Shown here piece by piece: positions 1 to 7,635 of a DNA stretch of 15,403 nt. Position numbers and translations under genes: made by a program. The stretch covers positions 1 through 15,403 of the forward strand of contig CAZVUK010000021.1 of the NCBI GenBank assembly GCA_964630225.1. Reading direction: 5' to 3'. This DNA is from CAYZRY01 sp964630225 (GTDB lineage Bacteria > Bacillota_I > Bacilli_A > RF39 > UBA660). Under the pieces are notes generated by a model, which did no database searches, was not told the origin of the DNA, and worked only from the letters and a program-made list of their open reading frames with translations. How positions within the stretch are numbered: the first letter of the stretch is position 1; each line of letters starts with the position of its first letter.

Positions 1-46
1 TTAAAAATTTTTGTGGTAAATAAAAATAATCTTAGTATAGAATTTA

Positions 47-55
47 TGGTATAAT
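47..55 (+). promoter_or_regulatory. extended -10 promoter of the ABC exporter operon
   Basis: A perfect TATAAT at 50-55 is preceded by TG plus one base (47-49), which gives an extended -10 element. I see no good -35 hexamer at 16-18 bases upstream. It lies 18 bases before the first ABC gene, whose ribosome binding site GGTGA is at 63-67. The same TGnTATAAT form recurs ahead of most transcription units in this window, which supports the call. Confidence 0.65.
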
Positions 56-73
56 ATCTCTTGGTGATTAATT

Positions 74-1822
74 ATGATTAAAATTTTAAAATATTTAAAG
101 ACAAAACAATGGCTAACATTAATCATGGTATTAATGTTAGTTATTTTTCAGGTGTGGCTTGATTTAAAGTTACCTGATTATATGTCTGAAATAACTGTTT
201 TAATTAAAAGTGAAAGTGGCGTTATGAGTGACATCTTAAAAAATGGTGGACTGATGCTTCTTTGTGCTTTTGGCAGTCTGATAGCAGCTGGAGCTAATGC
301 TTTTTTAATATCGGTTGTGGCTTCTAAGTTTTCAAAGACAGTTAGAGAAAAAGTTTTTGCTAAAGTTACATCTCTTTCGATGAGAGAGATCAAAGACTTC
401 TCATCTAGTAGTCTTATTACAAGAACAACTAACGATGTCAATCAAGTTGAGATGTTAGTAGCAATGGGTGCTCAAATGTTTTTTAAAGCGCCGATTACTG
501 CCGTATGGGCGATAAGTAAGATATTAAATAAAAGCTGGGAGTGGAGTATGCTAACAGGAGTTGCTGTTATCGTTATACTCTCAGTTATTGCTATAATCTT
601 TTACTTTGTCTTTCCTAAATTTAAAGTTGTTCAAACTTTAATAGATAAATTAAATCTAGTAACTAGAGAGAATTTAAATGGTATTAGAGTTGTCAGAGCA
701 TTTAATGCTGAAACTCACCAAGAGACAAAGTTTAAAAAAGTAAGTGAAGAACTTACCGACAATCAGTTATATACGCAAAAGAAGTTTGCTATTATGCAGC
801 CGACAATGATGTTTGTGATGAGTACCCTTACATTAGCTATCTTTTTCGTCGGTGCTATTTTAATCAAAGAAGCTAATCTAGTTGATAGAATGACCCTCTT
901 TGGTAACATGGTTGTCTTTAGCTCTTATGCTATGCAGGTTATCATGTCATTTATTATGTTGGCAATGATTTTCATGATGCTTCCAAGAGCTCAAATATCC
1001 GCTAAAAGAATAAATGAAGTACTGGATAGTTCGTTTAGTATCGAGGAAGGAAAATATAACGACGATACCAAAGAAAAAGGCTTAGTCGAATTTAAAAACG
1101 TCTCATTTAAATATCCCGATGCCGAGGAGTGTTTAATTAAAAATGTCAGTTTTGTGGCAAAGCCAGGTGAGACGGTTGCTTTTATGGGTTCAACTGGATC
1201 GGGTAAGTCGACACTAATTAATTTAATTCCAAGATTTTATGACGTTACAAAGGGACAAATTTTGATAGATGGCATAGATGTCAGAGAGTATAGTGAGAAA
1301 TCTCTAAACGATAAGATTGGTTATATATCACAAACGGCTGTCATCTTTAGTGGAACAATTGAGGAAAATGTCTCTTACGGCCGAAAGCTTAGTAAAGAAA
1401 AAGTAAAAGAAGCTTTAAAAGTAGCTCAAGCTTTCGACTTTGTCGAAAAGCTTCCAGCGAAACTAAAGACAGATTTAGCTAAGGGAGGAACTAATATCTC
1501 GGGTGGTCAAAAACAGCGCATTTCGATAGCCAGAGCTATAGCTAAAGATCCTGAAATATATATCTTCGATGACAGCTTTTCAGCCCTTGACTATAAGACA
1601 GACTTAAAACTTAGAAATGCTCTAAAAAAGCATACGAACAAGGCTACTACCTTAATAGTGGCCCAGCGTGTCGGTACTATTTTAAATGCTGATAAAATCA
1701 TCGTTCTTGATAAAGGTGAAGCGGTCGGAATGGGAACTCATAAAGAGTTATTAAAAACATGTGAAGTCTACCGTGAGATAGCTTATTCACAGCTATCTAA
1801 GGAGGAACTTGAAAATGCGTAA
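74..1822 (+). CDS. ABC exporter half-transporter, degenerate-site subunit
   Basis: This is a 582-residue fused membrane and ATPase subunit of a type IV (MdlA/LmrC/TM287-like) ABC exporter. Six membrane helices lie in about residues 12-305, followed by a nucleotide-binding domain from about 335. Visible motifs are Walker A GSTGSGKST (372-380), Q-loop Gln420, signature ISGGQ (475-479) and Walker B ending in Asp499-Asp500. Two catalytic positions are substituted: Asp500 replaces the catalytic Glu, and Gln531 replaces the switch His (AQR instead of AHR). In heterodimeric exporters such as TM287/288 and LmrCD this pattern marks the subunit that contributes the non-hydrolytic ATP site. The canonical partner follows with an 8-base overlap, so I infer that the two form a heterodimer. 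The substrate cannot be read from sequence; multidrug or lipid-like compounds are usual for the family. The ATG at 74 sits 6 bases after GGTGA. Confidence 0.93.
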   Translation: MIKILKYLKTKQWLTLIMVLMLVIFQVWLDLKLPDYMSEITVLIKSESGVMSDILKNGGLMLLCAFGSLIAAGANAFLISVVASKFSKTVREKVFAKVTSLSMREIKDFSSSSLITRTTNDVNQVEMLVAMGAQMFFKAPITAVWAISKILNKSWEWSMLTGVAVIVILSVIAIIFYFVFPKFKVVQTLIDKLNLVTRENLNGIRVVRAFNAETHQETKFKKVSEELTDNQLYTQKKFAIMQPTMMFVMSTLTLAIFFVGAILIKEANLVDRMTLFGNMVVFSSYAMQVIMSFIMLAMIFMMLPRAQISAKRINEVLDSSFSIEEGKYNDDTKEKGLVEFKNVSFKYPDAEECLIKNVSFVAKPGETVAFMGSTGSGKSTLINLIPRFYDVTKGQILIDGIDVREYSEKSLNDKIGYISQTAVIFSGTIEENVSYGRKLSKEKVKEALKVAQAFDFVEKLPAKLKTDLAKGGTNISGGQKQRISIARAIAKDPEIYIFDDSFSALDYKTDLKLRNALKKHTNKATTLIVAQRVGTILNADKIIVLDKGEAVGMGTHKELLKTCEVYREIAYSQLSKEELENA

Positions 1823-3812
1823 TGAAAAAACACTGCGTGGTAATAATGATGCTCCACAAAATTTTAACAAATCAATAAAACGACTTTTCAGTGAAATTAA
1901 AGCGTATAAAAAAATAATGATAATAGCCCTAATTCTTGCTGTTTTTGGAGCGATAATCTCAATTGCTACACCAAGCAGAATATCGACTCTAACCGATGAG
2001 ATAGGTAAGGGCCTAGTTATTGATGAAAAAAGGATAGTAGAATTATCTACTTTGATTATAAAAAATCAAGGTCAAAGTGAAATAGTTTATAAGTCTCACA
2101 AAATAAGTCGCGAAGATCAAAGAGTTTTTATGTCTTTGATGAGTGAAATGAATAAAGAAAAAGACAAGACCAAACTTGTCCCTAAGCTAAAGAAAACTCC
2201 GGTCTCTATTCAAAAGGCACTTGCTTCAAAACTTAATCTTAGTAAAATTGAAAAGATGTCCGTGATACTTGTTGTTATGTATCTCTTAAGTTCTTTATTC
2301 TCATACATTCAATCTTTAATTATTGCTACTGTATCTAATAAGTTTGCCATCGATTTAAGAAAAAAAATAATGCTTAAAACTGGAAAGTTAGGTCTTAGAT
2401 ACTACGACCAAAATACGACTGGAGATATACTATCACGTGTAACTAATGATGTCGATAACATTGTCCAAGCGATAAGTAACTCGACAACGACTTTAATATC
2501 TAGCATCGTTATGATTCTAGGAGCAGTTATCATGATGTTTTATACTAACTGGATATTGGCATTATCAGCGATACTTTCCAGTGTCTTTGGTTTTGTCTTT
2601 ATGGTTATGACGATGAAACGAAGTCAAAAGTACTTTGTGGCTAAACAAGAGTCACTTGGAGCAATGAATGGTTATATCGAAGAGATATACTCTAGTTTAA
2701 ATGTCGTCAAAGTATATAATGGGAAAGAAGATGCAAATAAAGTTTTCGAAGAACACAATGAAAAAGTCTGTGACAGCAACATAAAAAGTCAATTTTTATC
2801 TAATCTAATGATGCCAATGATGATGTTTGTTGGAAACTTCGGTTACGTTGTTGTCTGTATCATCGGGGCAATTCTTGCTATCGAAGGATCAATAAGCTTC
2901 GGTGTAATAGTTGCTTTCATTATGTATGTCAGATTATTCCATAATCCAATGGCTCAGCTTGCCCAAGGTATGACTTTCATGCAGTCGGTGGCAGCATCAA
3001 GTGAACGTGTCTTTGAATTTTTAGATGAAGAAGAGATGGATGAAGAAAGAACTATTAGTAAAACACTTGATAAAACCAAGATTAAAGGGGATGTTGAATT
3101 TAAAAGCGTCAGCTTTAGATATCCAGGAAATAAGAAAGATACTATCGATAACTTTAGTGCTAAAGCTAAAGCTGGAGAAAAAATAGCAATCGTTGGTCCA
3201 ACCGGTGCCGGTAAGACGACGATGGTAAATCTGTTGATGAAGTTTTATGAAATAAAAGACGGAGACATCAAAATAGATGGTGTTTCGATAAAGGATTTAA
3301 AAAGAGCAAACGTCAGAGAACTATTTACAATGGTTCTTCAAGATACATGGTTATTCGAAGGAAGCGTTATGGACAATATTGTCTATAACCAAAAGGGAAT
3401 AAGCAGAGCAAGAGTCGAAGAAGTTTGTAAATCGATCGGTCTTGATCACTTTATTAAAACTCTTCCTCAAGGATACGACACAGTTCTAAATGAAAACGAA
3501 TCAGTTTCATCTGGTCAAAAACAGTTGTTAACCATCGCTCGTGGAATCATCAAAGATTCACCACTTTTAATTTTAGATGAAGCAACTTCTAGCGTCGATG
3601 CTAGAACGGAAGAGTTAGTCCAAAACGCTATGGATAAATTATCTGAAGGAAAGACTTCCTTTATCATAGCTCATCGTCTCTCAACGATTAAAAATGCTGA
3701 TTTAATACTCGTTATGAAAGATGGAAACATAATCGAACAAGGAACTCATGAAAAGTTACTTGCTAAGAATGGTTTTTATAATGAACTTTACAATTCTCAA
3801 TTTGAATTATAG
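1815..3812 (+). CDS. ABC exporter half-transporter, canonical-site subunit
   Basis: This is the 665-residue partner of the upstream ABC protein. The ATG at 1815 is chosen over an in-frame TTG at 1809 because the AAGGAGG site (1799-1805) sits 9 bases before the ATG but only 3 before the TTG. The nucleotide-binding domain has Walker A GPTGAGKTT (461-469), Walker B LLILDE with catalytic Glu589, and switch His620 (AHRLST), so the hydrolytic site is intact. Its signature reads VSSGQ (564-568) instead of LSGGQ. In heterodimers this loop faces the partner's defective site, so the two lesions match. A long hydrophilic, Lys-rich insertion (about residues 55-147) separates TM1 from TM2 and should form a large extracellular loop, seen in some Firmicutes half-transporters. 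Translation is probably coupled through the overlap with the upstream gene. Confidence 0.93.
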   Translation: MRNEKTLRGNNDAPQNFNKSIKRLFSEIKAYKKIMIIALILAVFGAIISIATPSRISTLTDEIGKGLVIDEKRIVELSTLIIKNQGQSEIVYKSHKISREDQRVFMSLMSEMNKEKDKTKLVPKLKKTPVSIQKALASKLNLSKIEKMSVILVVMYLLSSLFSYIQSLIIATVSNKFAIDLRKKIMLKTGKLGLRYYDQNTTGDILSRVTNDVDNIVQAISNSTTTLISSIVMILGAVIMMFYTNWILALSAILSSVFGFVFMVMTMKRSQKYFVAKQESLGAMNGYIEEIYSSLNVVKVYNGKEDANKVFEEHNEKVCDSNIKSQFLSNLMMPMMMFVGNFGYVVVCIIGAILAIEGSISFGVIVAFIMYVRLFHNPMAQLAQGMTFMQSVAASSERVFEFLDEEEMDEERTISKTLDKTKIKGDVEFKSVSFRYPGNKKDTIDNFSAKAKAGEKIAIVGPTGAGKTTMVNLLMKFYEIKDGDIKIDGVSIKDLKRANVRELFTMVLQDTWLFEGSVMDNIVYNQKGISRARVEEVCKSIGLDHFIKTLPQGYDTVLNENESVSSGQKQLLTIARGIIKDSPLLILDEATSSVDARTEELVQNAMDKLSEGKTSFIIAHRLSTIKNADLILVMKDGNIIEQGTHEKLLAKNGFYNELYNSQFEL

Positions 3813-3830
3813 GAAAAACAAAAAGCTATG

Positions 3831-3839
3831 TGTTATAAT
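3831..3839 (+). promoter_or_regulatory. extended -10 promoter of the surface-enzyme group
   Basis: TG at 3831-3832, one base, then a perfect TATAAT at 3834-3839. No convincing -35 is visible. It lies 22 bases before the ATG at 3862, which has GGAG at 3852-3855. It probably drives the broken lyase gene, the lipoprotein and the lysozyme, because the next terminator is at 6688. I see no clear terminator between the ABC operon and this promoter. Confidence 0.6.
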
Positions 3840-3861
3840 TATTTTATAATTGGAGCACAAT

Positions 3862-4888
3862 ATGAATATTTAAAAAATAACAGTGATTGTTTTATCCGTA
3901 ATATCTATCTTAATGCTGATACTTGTATCAGCATTTTATGCTTATAAAAATAGTAATAATCTTAAGCAAACAAAAGTAGAAATAAATAAAGAAGTTGAAC
4001 AAAAAGAAGAAAAAGATGAATCTGCTGCTGAAGTAGTCGAAGAAGCTTCTCAATCTGACGAAGAAAAAGCAACTGAAGCTGCGTCAGCAGTAGCACCAAC
4101 TGTTCCAGTAAATCCAAGCGGAACAGCTGCTCCGGTAGCACCAGCAAAGTCTCCTGACGTTGTTGTTGATAAATTATTTTTTAATGCTGATTTTGAAACG
4201 GGAGATCTTTCGCAGTGGCACAACGTTCAAGCTTGTCCAGATCGCATCAAAGTAGTAAATGATCCGCTAGGATCTAATAATAAAGTTGGAATGTATACAG
4301 TTGGCGATGGCGATATTAAAGCAAATTGTCCTAAGTCTCCGACAAGTGATCCGCGAGCTCAAACACTAAGCACTCCTTTGTTAAAAGAAGGTGGGGGAGT
4401 ATTATATTTCGGTTAATGTCTTTTTCCCTCAGAACTTTCCTGATTTAACGAGCTGGTTTGGTGTCATGCAAATCTATGGACCACCATGGGGTGGCTCACC
4501 AACGATCGGACTGCAAGTAGCTGGAGGAAGACTTACTCTTCATTCTGCTCAAACATCAGGAAATAAAACATTACACACTAGCATATGGCAAGGCTCTCCC
4601 ATAGCAAGAGGCCTGCGCTGGGAAAAAATAATCTTGCGCGTTAAAATGTCTGCTGATCCAACTGCTGGTTTTGTCGAACTTTGGTATAATGGACTTAAGC
4701 AAAGATTAATTAGTGGCCAAGAAAGATATTATTTTAAAACACTAGATCTAGGTCGCAACTGGGACGAAGCAAGTCCTAACATCCTTTATGCTCAGCAGTA
4801 TCGCTCAGCGACCATGACTTTAGGAGAAGTTACGATATATCATGACAACTATAAAATAGGTAATACCTATAATTCAGTAGCGAGGTAG
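3862..4888 (+). pseudogene. broken membrane-anchored polysaccharide-lyase-like protein
   Basis: Two lesions interrupt one ancestral gene. The ATG at 3862 has a well-spaced GGAG (3852-3855), but its fourth codon is TAA (3871-3873). The frame reopens at once and encodes a membrane anchor (about 24 residues from ITVIVLS) and a Glu/Ala/Pro-rich linker. A beta-rich domain follows, beginning around FFNADFETGDLSQW, and the frame ends at a TAA at 4414. The rest of that domain continues in the +1 frame from about 4393 to the TAG at 4886. Removing one G from the GGGGG at 4393-4397 joins both frames into a protein of about 341 residues, counting from 3862. The motifs ADFETGDLSQW, the YGPP...GSP block, SADPTAGFVELW and the YHDNYKIG ending resemble the heparin lyase I-like Polysacc_lyase family (PF14099), from memory. 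A GTG at 3883 could start the first piece but has no ribosome binding site and lacks a positive n-region. Sequencing error in the G-run remains possible; it would not explain the early stop. Confidence 0.8.
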
Positions 4889-4890
4889 AA

Positions 4891-5499
4891 ATGAAAAAAT
4901 ATTTATTAATTATAATTATGATATCCCTTTTATTAGTAGGATGCACTAAAGAAAAAGAAAGAAGAAAATCCCTCTTTTTTGGAGAACATTCAAGTGGTGT
5001 TACTTATAATACTCAAAAAATGCATGATGGTAAAATAATACTATTAGTTAGGAATAACAACACTAGTTCAACTAAACTAAAAGTTAAAATAATATTTGTT
5101 GATAAACAGGATAAAGAACTAAGTAAGCATGAAGAGACAATCGAGTCTGTTTCTCCCAATGAAGAATATTTATTAACATTTGATTCAATTGATAAATATG
5201 ATAATTATATATTTGAATTGTATGCTGATAAAGCAAGTGTAGACTCTAAACTATATAAACTTAATATTGAAGAGACAAACGATGGTGATAATGTTTTTGT
5301 CAAAGTTAAAAATAAAGATAAAATGATTGCTAAAGTAAATTTGGTTTTAGCTTTTTATGATAAAAACAACATCGCTGCCTATCGCATTATAGAAATAGAC
5401 ACACTTGGTGATAAAGAAGAAAAAAGCTTTACCTATAAGATGTCTGATTTAGCGATTGAATTTGATAACTACAAAGTCTTGCCGATGAGAGTTTATTAA
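4891..5499 (+). CDS. small lipoprotein with two similar beta-rich halves
   Basis: A 202-residue protein with a lipoprotein signal: MKKY, a hydrophobic stretch, then LLVGC with the lipidated Cys at residue 18. It should be anchored on the outer face of the membrane. The mature part has two halves of similar pattern. In each, a strand like ILLVRNNN or VFVKVKNK precedes a K-V-rich strand, a phrase like FVDKQDKE or FYDKNNIA, and a downstream F-DNY or YDNY segment. This suggests two tandem Ig/FxLYD-like beta-sandwich domains, which is inference from pattern. I recognise no catalytic motif. GAGG at 4882-4885 is the ribosome binding site and overlaps the stop region of the broken lyase gene. The next gene starts 1 base after this one ends, so both are likely co-transcribed. 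Function unknown; a binding or accessory role at the cell surface fits the neighbours. Confidence 0.8.
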   Translation: MKKYLLIIIMISLLLVGCTKEKERRKSLFFGEHSSGVTYNTQKMHDGKIILLVRNNNTSSTKLKVKIIFVDKQDKELSKHEETIESVSPNEEYLLTFDSIDKYDNYIFELYADKASVDSKLYKLNIEETNDGDNVFVKVKNKDKMIAKVNLVLAFYDKNNIAAYRIIEIDTLGDKEEKSFTYKMSDLAIEFDNYKVLPMRVY

Positions 5500-5500
5500 T

Positions 5501-6694
5501 ATGAAGAAATTAGGCTTAATAATCGGATTAGTTTTATTCATAATAGGAATTGTATTTACTATAGTTTTTTTAACTAGAGCTAAAGTAGTAGAAAATTATG
5601 AACTAATTAAGTTTAAAACTAATACTGTCAAAGTTTATGAAGAGATTAACTTAGGTTCTTTGTTAGAGGTTCCTGGTGGTAAGCTTATCGATCAAGATAT
5701 CGATAGTAAAAAACTAGGTACTAAGACTATTGAGGTCTTTTACGAAAAAGATAAAAAGAAATATAAGGCTTTGTTTGATATAGAAATAATTGATGATACT
5801 GCTCCGATCGTTCTTGGTGCTAGCACTTTTACTTTTAAAAAGGGCAATAATATCGATTATGGTAAATTATTCTTAATTGCCGATAATTATGATAAAGATC
5901 CTAGTTGGGAAGTAATTGGTAAGTGTGATAGTAAAGTAGATAGCGTTTGTTTTTTAACAATGATTGTTAAAGATCAATCTAAAAACGAGACGAGAAAAGA
6001 CTTTAAAATCAATTATGTTGACAAGTTAAATACAAGTACAAGTACAAGTTCTAGAGCTTTGATTAAGTATGAAGATGTTATTGCTAAATGGAAGCGCAAT
6101 GATACGATGATTGGGCTTGATGTATCTAAATGGCAAGGCGAGATAGACTTTAGTAAAATCAAAAACGCTGGCACCGAGTTTATAATGATTAGAGTCGGAA
6201 CCCAAAAAGGATTTGGCAAAGACTCGAGGCTAGATGAATATTTTAAAAGAAATATCAGTGAAGCTAATAAATATGCTATTCCAGTTGGTGTTTATTATTT
6301 CTCTTATGCTACGAGCATCAAAGAAGCTAAGGAGCAGGCTAAATGGGTTTTGGAACAAATCAAAGACTACGACGTCTCTTTTCCTGTTGTCTTTGACTGG
6401 GAAAGCTGGAAATACTTTAATGATTTAGGAATGAGTTTATACGACATTAATAATGTAGCCTCGACATTTTTAAGTAAAGTAAAAGATGCTGGTTATAAGG
6501 TTATGAACTATAGCAGTAAATACTATGAGGAAAACATTTGGGATATCGATTACCCCCTTTGGCTGGCTCACTATACAAAAGAGACTAACTATAGTGGTAA
6601 ATATGATATGTGGCAATTAGGTGATACCGGAAGAATTGACGGTGTTAAAGGAAACGTCGATATAAATGTATATTTCCGTAAAGGAAGGAATTAA
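5501..6694 (+). CDS. membrane-anchored GH25 lysozyme (muramidase)
   Basis: A 397-residue protein predicted to hydrolyse the beta-1,4 bond between MurNAc and GlcNAc in peptidoglycan outside the cell. An N-terminal hydrophobic anchor (about 4-25) is not followed by a clear cleavage site. About 35-175 is beta-rich and resembles two Ig-like/bacterial surface domains (the stretch DIEIIDDTAP is typical of their junction). A Thr-Ser linker (178-183) leads to a glycosyl hydrolase family 25 domain from about 203. Expected GH25 residues are present: Asp207 in IGLDVSKWQG, Asp299 and Glu301 in VFDWE, and Asp387 in the closing GNVDINVYF. The start codon lies 1 base after the lipoprotein stop and has only a weak purine-rich ribosome binding site, so translational coupling is likely. 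Role could be wall remodelling or competition; context does not decide. Confidence 0.92.
   Translation: MKKLGLIIGLVLFIIGIVFTIVFLTRAKVVENYELIKFKTNTVKVYEEINLGSLLEVPGGKLIDQDIDSKKLGTKTIEVFYEKDKKKYKALFDIEIIDDTAPIVLGASTFTFKKGNNIDYGKLFLIADNYDKDPSWEVIGKCDSKVDSVCFLTMIVKDQSKNETRKDFKINYVDKLNTSTSTSSRALIKYEDVIAKWKRNDTMIGLDVSKWQGEIDFSKIKNAGTEFIMIRVGTQKGFGKDSRLDEYFKRNISEANKYAIPVGVYYFSYATSIKEAKEQAKWVLEQIKDYDVSFPVVFDWESWKYFNDLGMSLYDINNVASTFLSKVKDAGYKVMNYSSKYYEENIWDIDYPLWLAHYTKETNYSGKYDMWQLGDTGRIDGVKGNVDINVYFRKGRN
6032..6049 (+). repeat. three tandem ACAAGT units in a Thr-Ser linker
   Basis: The hexamer ACAAGT occurs three times in a row (6032-6037, 6038-6043, 6044-6049). It encodes Thr-Ser three times between the Ig-like part and the catalytic part of the lysozyme. 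Unit changes would keep the frame and only alter linker length. Confidence 0.85.
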
Positions 6695-6719
6695 TTACAT
6701 TCATAATTAATTCTTTTTT
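6688..6719 (+). terminator. intrinsic terminator after the lysozyme gene
   Basis: A perfect 10-bp stem GAATTAATTA / TAATTAATTC (6688-6697 with 6704-6713) encloses a 6-base loop and is followed by six T (6714-6719). The lysozyme stop codon (6692-6694) lies inside the left arm. The stem is AT-rich, so strength is uncertain. Confidence 0.7.
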
Positions 6720-6731
6720 AATTGCTTTCGA

Positions 6732-6737
6732 TATAAT
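6732..6737 (+). promoter_or_regulatory. probable -10 element for the dehydrogenase gene
   Basis: A perfect TATAAT at 6732-6737 lies 17 bases before the ATG at 6755. It lacks the TGn extension seen at other promoters here, and the -35 region is weak (it overlaps the preceding terminator). The ribosome binding site GAGG is at 6746-6749. Confidence 0.45.
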
Positions 6738-6754
6738 AGATTAGTGAGGTGTTT

Positions 6755-7558
6755 ATGGAAGTAAAAAACAAAAAAGTAATAGTGACAGGAGCGGGTTCTG
6801 GAATAGGAAGAGAACTATCGATTCAGTTAGTAGAAAAGGGAGCATATGTCTTAGGTCTTGATATTAATGAAAAGACGCTTAAGGAGACTAAGAAGTTAGT
6901 GTCAAAACCCGATCGTTTCAAGTTTCGACAGTTAGATATGGGAAGTAGAGAATCATTAAATAGATTCAAAAATGAATATTTTGATTACTATGATGAGTTA
7001 GATATCATCATTAATAACGCTGGTATTATTCAGCCCTTTGTCAATGTCGGAGAACTAGAAGCTGGAGAAATAGATAAAGTAATGGATATTAACTTTACTG
7101 GACCAGTAAAATTAATTAAACTATTCTTAGATGAGCTACTTGCTCGTCCTGAAGCTTATATCGTTAACGTTTCTAGTATGGGAGGATTCTTTCCCTTTCC
7201 TGGTCAAACAATCTATGGTGCATCAAAAGCTGCCCTTAAACTGTTTACCGAAGGACTATACTCAGAGCTACTGGATACCAATGTTAAAGTATCGGTTGTT
7301 TTCCCTGGGGCAATAGCTACAAACATAACTAAAAATTCGGGAGCTGAGACGGCAGTTGAAAAACGTGACGAAGAAGCCGAAGCTAAGTTTAAAGCGCTAC
7401 CTGCTCCAGAAGCAGCAAGGCTAATACTAAAGGGTATGGAAAAAGAAAAACTTCAAATATATGTTGGAGGAGACTCTAAGTTTATGTATGGATTATATAA
7501 ATTTAATCCGCAGTGGGCTATCAAATTTATAAGTAAAAAAATGAAAGCATTAAAATAA
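6755..7558 (+). CDS. short-chain dehydrogenase/reductase (SDR)
   Basis: A 267-residue classical SDR, an NAD(P)-dependent oxidoreductase of the cytosol. Visible are the cofactor motif TGAGSGIG (11-18), NNAG (87-90), catalytic Ser around 140-141 (VSSMGG) and Tyr154-x3-Lys158 (YGASK). Asp36 at the end of the second strand (GLDIN) usually favours NAD(H) over NADP(H). I chose the ATG at 6755 because GAGG (6746-6749) is well spaced for it; an in-frame GTG at 6749 overlaps that same site. After the catalytic core there is a C-terminal extension with a helix-rich end (GLYKFNPQWAIKFISKK) that could contact membrane or substrate, as in lipid-active SDRs; this is inference. Its own promoter and terminator suggest a single-gene unit. 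The substrate cannot be named. Confidence 0.92.
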   Translation: MEVKNKKVIVTGAGSGIGRELSIQLVEKGAYVLGLDINEKTLKETKKLVSKPDRFKFRQLDMGSRESLNRFKNEYFDYYDELDIIINNAGIIQPFVNVGELEAGEIDKVMDINFTGPVKLIKLFLDELLARPEAYIVNVSSMGGFFPFPGQTIYGASKAALKLFTEGLYSELLDTNVKVSVVFPGAIATNITKNSGAETAVEKRDEEAEAKFKALPAPEAARLILKGMEKEKLQIYVGGDSKFMYGLYKFNPQWAIKFISKKMKALK

Positions 7559-7576
7559 GGACTTAGTCCTTTTTTT
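7557..7576 (+). terminator. short intrinsic terminator after the SDR gene
   Basis: The stem AAGGAC / GTCCTT (7557-7562 with 7566-7571) has a 3-base loop and runs into a T tract (7570-7576). It starts inside the stop codon of the dehydrogenase gene. Confidence 0.75.
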
Positions 7577-7580
7577 ATGC

Positions 7581-7609
7581 TTGTAATAGGTGATAAATTT
7601 ATTTATACT
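7581..7609 (+). promoter_or_regulatory. promoter ahead of the natA/natB relic
   Basis: TTGTAA (7581-7586), a 17-base spacer, then TATACT (7604-7609). This is a good vegetative promoter that survives although the gene behind it is decayed. An AGGAGGT ribosome binding site follows at 7626-7632. Confidence 0.6.
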
Positions 7610-7635
7610 TAGCTAGGGAACATATAGGAGGTAAT

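Noticed and set aside
1809..1814. TTG start for the second ABC subunit
   Set aside because: It lies only 3 bases after the AAGGAGG site; the ATG at 1815 has proper spacing.
3962..4147. Minus-strand open frame rich in Leu
   Set aside because: It is the antisense shadow of the Glu/Ala-rich linker of the broken lyase gene and has no ribosome binding site.
4393..4397. Programmed ribosomal frameshift at the G5 run
   Set aside because: There is no clear stimulatory structure or known slippery heptamer, and the upstream stop at codon 4 shows the gene is already broken. An indel or sequencing error is simpler.
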